Positions 5,642 to 10,068 of a DNA stretch of 10,068 bases are shown one piece after another. The notes under the pieces are model-generated. The model ran no database searches. It had not been told where the DNA came from and saw only the letters and a program-made list of their open reading frames with translations. This DNA is from Nitrososphaerales archaeon. GTDB lineage: Archaea; Thermoproteota; Nitrososphaeria; Nitrososphaerales; CADDZS01. Within the stretch, counting starts at the first letter, position 1. Each line of letters begins with the position of its first letter. The translations under genes and the position numbers were made by a program. The DNA lies in assembly GCA_030043455.1 (NCBI GenBank), contig JASHXQ010000089.1:1-10068 (forward strand). The letters are read 5' to 3'.

Positions 5642-7138
5642 TTAGGTCTTTAGCCAGCCCAGCTTCGTAAAGACATAGATCACGAAAGCGACCGAGATTC
5701 CGATCGAGAAAGCGATCTCCCAGAGGTGCGTCTCAAACGGCTCCCCGAGGACATTCATCCCCAGTAACCCGCTGACCACCGCGGGGATCACGGCCACGCT
5801 CGTGACCACAGCAAGTATTTTCAGTACTCTGTTGGTTTCGAAGGATTCCTGATTGATGTAGAGCTCGATGACCGATTTCAGGTTCTCGACTAGCCCCTGT
5901 GAAAGCTCCCTCAGGTAAGAGGCCGAGTCCTGCAGGAGCTGGAATTGATCCTGCACCCTGTTGTCAAATCCGGGAAGGGGCAGCTGTTTAGTTGTAATGA
6001 CGCCTAAGAGATCCTTGAAATGGGCGAGATTGGAGTCCTGCCGTGCCACTTCTTTAGTGAGCTGGTAGATCCGTTCCAGAAAATCCCGAGGCAGCTTGTT
6101 CCGGGAGATGTTTCCGATCTGGATCACGTCGAGCTCGATCTTGGAAAGCAGCTCCCGGTACTCGGTGAGCAGGCTATCCAGTACGGCGTAGAGAACGGAG
6201 ACAAGAAAGGAGCCGGGCTTTGCCCATTTTTTCAAGTTCTCGACCGACAGCTTGTTCAAAAGATCGATGTTGTGCTGCGACACCGAGATCAGCTTGGAGT
6301 TGGTGCAGATCAACACGAACCCTGACCGGGCAATCTTGAGAAAATTGTCGGAAGTTTCCGGGTAGCGGAGTTCGCCCGAGTGCAGGAAGATGAAGGATGC
6401 GTCTTGGTGGTAGTCAATGTGGGGATAGATCTCATCGATGATGCCCGTCTTGAAGTAGGGCTGTGCGATCTCCAGTAGATTTCCCAGTCGCTCGAACCCG
6501 TCACTGGAAATATTGTAGATGTCGATCCACTCCTGCTGGGGAGTCTGGAGCTCAGCCTGTACTTGATCCCATGAAAGAACCGTCGCGGGAGAATCGGTGA
6601 AGAGCGTAGAGGCTTCCACCTTCCGGATGATGGTTGGTTGCTCCACTTCAGTTTTTGCGACGACCGTTTCGACGCGATCTCTACCGGAAGTAGCCCTCCC
6701 AGCGGCGGCAAAGACCCGAGGGAGCCGGAGCAACCGGAGAAGCAGCGAAGCGGAGCCGGTCAGCTTCAACCCCAGAAAGGGGAGAAATTGCACGAAGGGG
6801 ATCACGACAATGAGGAGGTCGAGCAGATGCCAGGGCGACTTGAAGTAGGCCCAGCGGTTCTCCGCTAGATAGAGCTTGGTGACGTACTCCGCGATAAAGA
6901 GAACGATGATCGTCCAGTCACAGATCTCGAGAAAGTCGTAACTTGAGGACGACAGGGTGACGGCGAACTCGAGGATGATGATCGGGACGAGAAGGAGCGC
7001 GAGAATGGCCATGAATCGGTCGGAAAAAATCGAGTTCACCGCTTCCCTGAGATACTGGCGGGGATCTTCCTGCGGAACCATAATGGAGCGAGGAAGCGCA
7101 GACACTTCCAGCTCCTCTTGCCCGGTCTTTTGACCCAA
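5642..7138 (-). CDS. Voltage-sensor-like domain fused to a CorA-type divalent cation channel
   Basis: A 498-residue membrane protein of two parts. Residues about 38-148 look like an S1-S4 voltage sensor: S1 at 41-62; S2 at 73-91 with F81, E84 and K88 (FIAEYVTKL); S3 starting PWHLLDLL with D107; S4 with arginines every third residue (R135, R138, R141: RLLRLPR) and R148. No S5-pore-S6 follows. Instead, after a linker at about 149-185, comes a CorA domain: soluble alpha/beta part and long helices to about 435, then two C-terminal helices (about 437-459 and 472-491) joined by GMN (460-462) in LLGMNVLGEPF. CorA proteins are pentameric Mg2+/Co2+ channels gated by intracellular Mg2+. Here, sensing of membrane potential could be added, which is inference. 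The start is uncertain: TTG at 7138, GTG at codon 12 or ATG at codon 20 (7081); all keep both domains. Confidence 0.85.
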   Translation of the reverse strand: MGQKTGQEELEVSALPRSIMVPQEDPRQYLREAVNSIFSDRFMAILALLLVPIIILEFAVTLSSSSYDFLEICDWTIIVLFIAEYVTKLYLAENRWAYFKSPWHLLDLLIVVIPFVQFLPFLGLKLTGSASLLLRLLRLPRVFAAAGRATSGRDRVETVVAKTEVEQPTIIRKVEASTLFTDSPATVLSWDQVQAELQTPQQEWIDIYNISSDGFERLGNLLEIAQPYFKTGIIDEIYPHIDYHQDASFIFLHSGELRYPETSDNFLKIARSGFVLICTNSKLISVSQHNIDLLNKLSVENLKKWAKPGSFLVSVLYAVLDSLLTEYRELLSKIELDVIQIGNISRNKLPRDFLERIYQLTKEVARQDSNLAHFKDLLGVITTKQLPLPGFDNRVQDQFQLLQDSASYLRELSQGLVENLKSVIELYINQESFETNRVLKILAVVTSVAVIPAVVSGLLGMNVLGEPFETHLWEIAFSIGISVAFVIYVFTKLGWLKT

Positions 7139-7182
7139 ATTTTATGCGGTCTCTGGTTGTTTTCACTAGTTTTTCAAGGTTT

Positions 7183-7194
7183 GATTATTTTTAG
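7183..7194 (-). promoter_or_regulatory. TATA-like element of the voltage-sensor/CorA gene
   Basis: CTAAAAATAATC on the minus strand would start transcription near 7163, giving a leader of about 25 bases to the TTG at 7138. A second candidate, CATAAAAT at 7139-7146, would start near 7117 and favour GTG codon 12 or ATG codon 20 as the true start. Confidence 0.4.
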
Positions 7195-7285
7195 TCCGAA
7201 GGAGAAAATAGCAAAGCTTAGCTCTTGGAGTCTTGAACTGTCGCAACAGGAATATAACATGCAATGACACTACAGCACTTTTGAC

Positions 7286-7314
7286 ATAACATTCAACAGT
7301 TGGAAAAATGTTAT
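7286..7314. promoter_or_regulatory. Operator-like inverted repeat before the vapB remnant
   Basis: ATAACATT (7286-7293) and AATGTTAT (7307-7314) are perfect eight-base arms separated by 13 bases, ending eight bases before the ATG of the antitoxin remnant. The spacer contains its own small palindrome CAACAGTTG. A further ATAACAT occurs at 7254-7260, next to the AT-rich AATATAAC at 7251. Toxin-antitoxin operons are autoregulated by antitoxin binding at such repeats, so this is probably the old vapBC operator/promoter. Confidence 0.6.
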
Positions 7315-7322
7315 CTCGTGTC

Positions 7323-7526
7323 ATGGCCAGATTCCTAGTAAAAGCTATGTAAGTAGGGGGATCGATTGTGGTAGGTATTCCAAGGGAAGCCTCCGAACAG
7401 GAAGATATTAGAGAAGGAGAGTTGATTGAAGTGAAAGTTCACAAAGCTCGAAGGGACTGATTTGGGGCAACACGTGGAGTGGGTCCCTTTACAAAAGAAG
7501 ACGAACTGGATACTCACGATGGCTAG
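7323..7526 (+). pseudogene. vapB-like AbrB-family antitoxin, two nonsense codons
   Basis: Reading the frame from ATG 7323 to TAG 7526 (67 residues) through two stops gives a complete AbrB-type antitoxin. MARFLVKAM is followed by TAA at 7350-7352, then VGGSIVVGIPREASEQ, DIREGELIEVKV, KARRD, TGA at 7458-7460 where archaeal homologues usually have an aromatic residue (TGG to TGA is one change), then FGATRGVGPFTKEDELDTH. The GGS-x-x-V-x-IP-x-E and I-x-EGE-x-x-EV patterns are the swapped-hairpin DNA-binding fold, and the FG..pgvgPFT.EDELD tail is the toxin-binding segment of archaeal VapB. The stop overlaps the toxin start (ATGGCTAG), as in an intact operon. Both stops would need readthrough, so I call it dead. 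Translation could restart at GTG 7368, but the product would end at 7460 without the toxin-binding tail. Confidence 0.85.
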
Positions 7527-7729
7527 ATTCGCGATCGATCCTTGGGCTTGGATCGACTATTTCGATGATGACGATCTACGGCTTATTGTATGCAGAGATC
7601 AAAGCGGGAAACAAGAATTTTGGTCTCGCCGATTCCTTCGTTCTATTTACGGCTAGAAAATTAGGCGCTAAAGTTCACACAGGGGATCCGGATTTCAGAG
7701 GCATACAGGACGCAGTGATGTTGAAGTAA
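7519..7729 (+). pseudogene. vapC-like PIN-domain toxin, internal deletion and frameshift
   Basis: The ATG at 7519, overlapping the vapB stop, gives MARFAIDPWAWIDYF, the N-terminus of a PIN ribonuclease with the first catalytic Asp (D7). That frame then goes out of register and stops at 7656 as meaningless sequence. From about 7574 the next frame gives IYGLLYAEIKAG, FGLADSFVLFTARKLGAKV and HTGDPDFRGIQDAVML, ending at TAA 7727-7729: this is the C-terminus of the same domain, with the late catalytic Asp residues (LAD, TGDPDF). PIN toxins are about 130 residues; only about 17 plus 50 remain, so roughly 60 residues in the middle, including the second acidic residue, are lost near 7565-7575. The 64-residue ORF at 7462-7656 that an automatic caller might report is an artefact of this damage. 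The 3' end overlaps the MFS gene on the other strand by 35 bases. Confidence 0.85.
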
Positions 7730-8963
7730 TTGTGGCCTTTGGAGAACTGGGAATAAACGGCCAAAAAACCAGCGCTATCGCCCCCACCCCTGAGAGGAAA
7801 AGGAAGGTAAAATTCAATGATCCGAGAAACGCCGGCTCGGAAAGTATACCAACGAGAACGGGCCCCACAGTGCCTCCACCGATCATCCCGAAGCCCCAAA
7901 CAATCGAATTAGCGAGCGTGATGCCTCCCTTGGGGGCGATCAGACCGGTCAGCCCTAAAAACAGGGGAAAGCCGGTATAAGAAAACAGACCGAACAGCCC
8001 TAGACTGAATTCAGTAAACCAGAAATTGGTGGAGCTCTGCGAGAGCAAAAACACCGAGCCGACGCAACCGAGCAAGGTAACTGCGATCATCGCCTTGCGG
8101 CCGTAGCGATCCGAGAGCGATCCAAAGAGCGGCTGCCCCACTATTGCGAAGATAGCATAGGCTACCTGCACCGAGCCGACGTACTCGTACGGGATCTTCG
8201 TCACTGTGTTGAGATACGTGGGTAGAAAATTGATCACGCCCTGGGTCATCACGCTCCGGAAAAACCCGGCGAGAGTTAGAGCAAGTACCGAGGAGAGAAC
8301 CATTCGCAGGGGGACGCCAGAGGAAGGGACTTTTCTCGAACCCATTTCGACATTTTTCGGATGCTCCGGAGCTGTGATGTTTCGCATGATGATGTAGATT
8401 GTGATCGCGAGGAGGATGAAAGCGATTGCGACCAGACTGAGAGATTTCACCCCATAAAGTACGACGAGACCCACGGTGATGATCGGAAAGGCCAGAGTCC
8501 CCACACCTCCCATCGACCCGTTGATCCCCATCGCTCTTCCACGGGTTTCGAAAGTCCAAGTCTCGTTCAAGATCGCCGCAGCTATGGGGTGGTAGAAGGA
8601 GCTGCCAAAGCCGGCGACCAAGGTAAATAGTACTAGCCCAAAGTAGAGGAGGTTTCCCGGAAAAAATACGGTAGACAGGGCAAAGCCCAGGATGCCGAAA
8701 GCCACCACGATCAGCCCGAGTGGAATGATGCGAAGATAGCTCTCGTTGTAATCTGATCTTCTACCTATGAAAGGACTTGCAACCAATGAAGAGAGGCTGT
8801 AGAGGGCGGCGAGGATACCGATAAATTCCAGCGACACGTTGTAGGATTTCAGCAGGACCGGGTACACTGCAGGGAAGAGGTTGTTTGCGCCGTCGTTCAA
8901 AAAGTGGCCAAGCGAGGTGCCCAGAAGACTCCTGGTGGAATCGCTCTTTGTCCGCAGTAGCAA
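7695..8963 (-). CDS. MFS transporter, fosmidomycin-resistance (Fsr)-like type
   Basis: A 422-residue membrane protein with about 12 hydrophobic helices in two halves, the central loop being at about residues 195-220. GHFLNDGANNLFPAVYPVL (19-37) in helix 1 and FGSSFYHPIAAA (119-130) in helix 4 resemble the Fsr subgroup (H-x-x-ND, FHP-x-A), and the second half carries motif A (GSLSDRYGRKA, 281-291). Members export drugs or take up organic acids; the substrate here is unknown. The start is TTG at 8963, with GGAAATTAA just before it; no in-frame ATG comes before about residue 145, so a non-ATG start is required. The last 10 or so residues are encoded antisense to the vapC remnant, so the tail is probably not ancestral. 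It is not obviously in an operon. Confidence 0.85.
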   Translation of the reverse strand: MLLRTKSDSTRSLLGTSLGHFLNDGANNLFPAVYPVLLKSYNVSLEFIGILAALYSLSSLVASPFIGRRSDYNESYLRIIPLGLIVVAFGILGFALSTVFFPGNLLYFGLVLFTLVAGFGSSFYHPIAAAILNETWTFETRGRAMGINGSMGGVGTLAFPIITVGLVVLYGVKSLSLVAIAFILLAITIYIIMRNITAPEHPKNVEMGSRKVPSSGVPLRMVLSSVLALTLAGFFRSVMTQGVINFLPTYLNTVTKIPYEYVGSVQVAYAIFAIVGQPLFGSLSDRYGRKAMIAVTLLGCVGSVFLLSQSSTNFWFTEFSLGLFGLFSYTGFPLFLGLTGLIAPKGGITLANSIVWGFGMIGGGTVGPVLVGILSEPAFLGSLNFTFLFLSGVGAIALVFWPFIPSSPKATITSTSLRPVCL

Positions 8964-9181
8964 TTAATTTCCGGTTGAATTCGAAGGAGTAAATGTAGTT
9001 ATTCATGAAATATTGTCAGAGATCCTGAGTACTATAGAAAGAGATGAATTTCTGAGTGGATAATTTTAGGGCGTGAAGAATTTCGGAAATCCCAATATCA
9101 TATTCAAGAGCTGATCCTGCAATGACCTTTTGCGTCTAAACTTAATTACCGAAAAAATCGAGTGTCCTTGCGAAGTTTTAG
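8964..9181. other. Divergent promoter region, no gene seen
   Basis: This separates the minus-strand MFS gene from the plus-strand surface protein. For the MFS gene, AT-rich candidates on the minus strand are near 9007-9016, 9031-9040 and 9057-9068, none clearly best. For the plus gene, see the element at 9141-9148. Confidence 0.4.
9141..9148 (+). promoter_or_regulatory. TATA-like element of the anchored surface protein gene
   Basis: CTTAATTA is centred about 37 bases before the ATG at 9182, predicting transcription start near 9170 and a leader of about 12 bases. No Shine-Dalgarno sequence is visible in that leader. Confidence 0.45.
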
Positions 9182-9958
9182 ATGCAGCATGCTTTAGCTC
9201 ACTCGAGGAAAGGGCAAAGATCTGGTATTGGTATCATAATAGTCGTGATGGTGGTGGTCATCCTCCTGATCGTTGGAGTGGGGATTTACTTTCTCGCGGC
9301 AGGGAGTTCAAAAACTACGACTAACACGACGCAATTGCCTATCATTCAGGGAAACACTATGCTCCCTGCTACCACTTCCACCATCGCTTCAATTCAGACA
9401 ACTTCTACGACTGTCTCGGTACACAGTGTCAGCGCTTCTTCCTCGGTGGGTGGAGGCTCCACTTCTGGATCTTCTGGGATCACTACCTATAGCGGCACAT
9501 TCAATTTTAGTCTGCCCCTCGGTCCTTCGGGCGATCGGGATCTGAGCAACGGAACTTTGCAGATGTACAACACGACTCAGGTGGGGTCGGGCTCCTTTAC
9601 TTTTTTCATCGCAGCGCAAAACAAGTCCGGAAGTGGTTCGGGCCACGGTACTCTAACGGTCACGACGGCCGGGTTTTGTTCCGGGTCCAGCACCTTTCCG
9701 TACACATTCACCATCCCCGACGCGACGACCATCCTCGGAAATTATACCGTGTTTTTCGGCAATCCCGTTCCGGGAAACTTTACCGTGCAGCTCTCCTGTA
9801 CCGGAGATATGTCGGGCGTGAATACTTCCACCAACAACCCCTCGAGCTTCCTCCCCGTCTATCCCAACGAGATCAACTTTGCTTCGATGCCGGTAACGGC
9901 AAACGAGCACCAGACCGGAGATATCTCGTACTACTATAACGTCGTTCAGACCGGCTAG
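9182..9958 (+). CDS. Membrane-anchored extracellular protein of unknown function
   Basis: I do not recognise the family. The 258 residues comprise a short basic N-terminus (HSRKGQRSG), one hydrophobic helix at about 14-39, a Ser/Thr/Gly-rich linker at about 41-100, and a domain at about 101-258 that looks beta-rich (alternating polar and hydrophobic or aromatic residues, many Thr, Ser and Gly). Basic residues before the helix place the N-terminus inside and the domain outside. Several N-x-S/T sequons (for example NGT, NKS, NYT, NFT) suggest N-glycosylation. The only two cysteines, C166 and C206, could form one disulfide. The layout matches that of the solute-binding protein at 1-1045, so both probably share the same route to the surface. 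Ligand-binding or adhesion roles are possible but unsupported. Confidence 0.75.
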   Translation: MQHALAHSRKGQRSGIGIIIVVMVVVILLIVGVGIYFLAAGSSKTTTNTTQLPIIQGNTMLPATTSTIASIQTTSTTVSVHSVSASSSVGGGSTSGSSGITTYSGTFNFSLPLGPSGDRDLSNGTLQMYNTTQVGSGSFTFFIAAQNKSGSGSGHGTLTVTTAGFCSGSSTFPYTFTIPDATTILGNYTVFFGNPVPGNFTVQLSCTGDMSGVNTSTNNPSSFLPVYPNEINFASMPVTANEHQTGDISYYYNVVQTG

Positions 9959-10068
9959 GAAAGCACGGAAATATAGAATTAAATCAGCGCCTCAAACTCG
10001 TGGGATCGGGAAAGAAGTAGATCCATTTGAAAAAGGGAGAGGTAAAGGCAGCAGTTCTTACCGCGCCG
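9959..10068. other. Non-coding or unassignable end of window
   Basis: No start with a useful ORF is seen on the plus strand. On the minus strand a frame open from the window edge ends with TGA at 9984-9986 and could be the last 27 or so codons of a gene beyond the window, but it is too short to judge. Confidence 0.3.

Noticed and set aside
7350..7460. Stop-codon recoding (TGA as Trp) to rescue vapB
   Set aside because: A TAA also interrupts the frame, and intact genes in the window end with TGA (for example the MFS, DHFR-fold and AhpD-like genes).
7462..7656. 64-residue plus-strand ORF as a gene
   Set aside because: Its first part reads through the end of vapB out of frame and its middle is the vapC N-terminus; after the deletion point it is out of frame with the PIN C-terminus. 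It is a by-product of pseudogene decay.
8975..9060. Short plus-strand frame (about 28 codons, ...ILSEILSTIERDEFLSG) as an antitoxin-like remnant
   Set aside because: It looks like an amphipathic helix but has no start codon and no partner, and is too short for a family assignment.
9984..10068. C-terminal end of a minus-strand gene entering from beyond the window
   Set aside because: About 27 codons are open in one frame and a second frame is also open to the edge, so there is no basis for choosing.
1..10068. CRISPR array, insertion sequence or integrase
   Set aside because: No regularly spaced direct repeats, no terminal inverted repeats with a transposase and no recombinase motifs are seen on either strand.

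Overview
The window reads as archaeal chromosome. The evidence is TATA-type promoter elements about 25 bases before starts or presumed transcription starts, short or absent leaders, several TTG starts, an AbrB/PIN (VapBC-type) toxin-antitoxin remnant, a double Lrp-type regulator, and surface proteins built as a basic N-terminus, one membrane anchor and a long Ser/Thr linker. The style fits a heterotrophic Nitrososphaerota/Thermoproteota-like lineage, but no rRNA or other marker gene is present, so the phylum is inference only.

Layout. 1-1045 (minus) is the N-terminal 348 residues of an anchored family-5 ABC solute-binding protein, cut by the window edge. 1046-1408 is a non-coding stretch with that gene's TATA box and a strong hairpin. 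1409-1615 (plus) is a doubtful 63-68 residue ORF with a possible zinc site, ending inside a palindrome. 1710-3712 (minus) holds an MFS transporter, possibly a 52-codon ORF coupled to it by an ATGA overlap, and a RibD-C/dihydrofolate-reductase-fold protein. 3892-4845 (minus) is a tandem Lrp/AsnC-type regulator, divergent from a carboxymuconolactone decarboxylase/AhpD-like protein (4977-5606, plus). A TATA-like element and a perfect palindrome lie in the shared intergenic region. 5642-7138 (minus) encodes a four-helix voltage-sensor-like domain fused to a CorA-type Mg2+ channel domain. 7286-7729 (plus) is a decayed vapBC locus: an operator-like inverted repeat, a vapB with two nonsense codons, and a vapC missing its middle and frameshifted. 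7695-8963 (minus) is a second MFS transporter, of the fosmidomycin-resistance type, whose 3' end overlaps the vapC remnant. 9182-9958 (plus) is an anchored extracellular protein of unknown function. 9959-10068 shows nothing assignable.

How the genes relate. The region is mostly transport and envelope functions (peptide-type uptake, two MFS carriers, a divalent-cation channel) plus one regulator/redox pair. The regulator-AhpD pair is the most likely functional unit, and MFS plus DHFR-fold protein may form a small operon. The two most notable items are the voltage-sensor/CorA fusion and the vapBC remnant, which is visible only when frames are joined across stops and a deletion.
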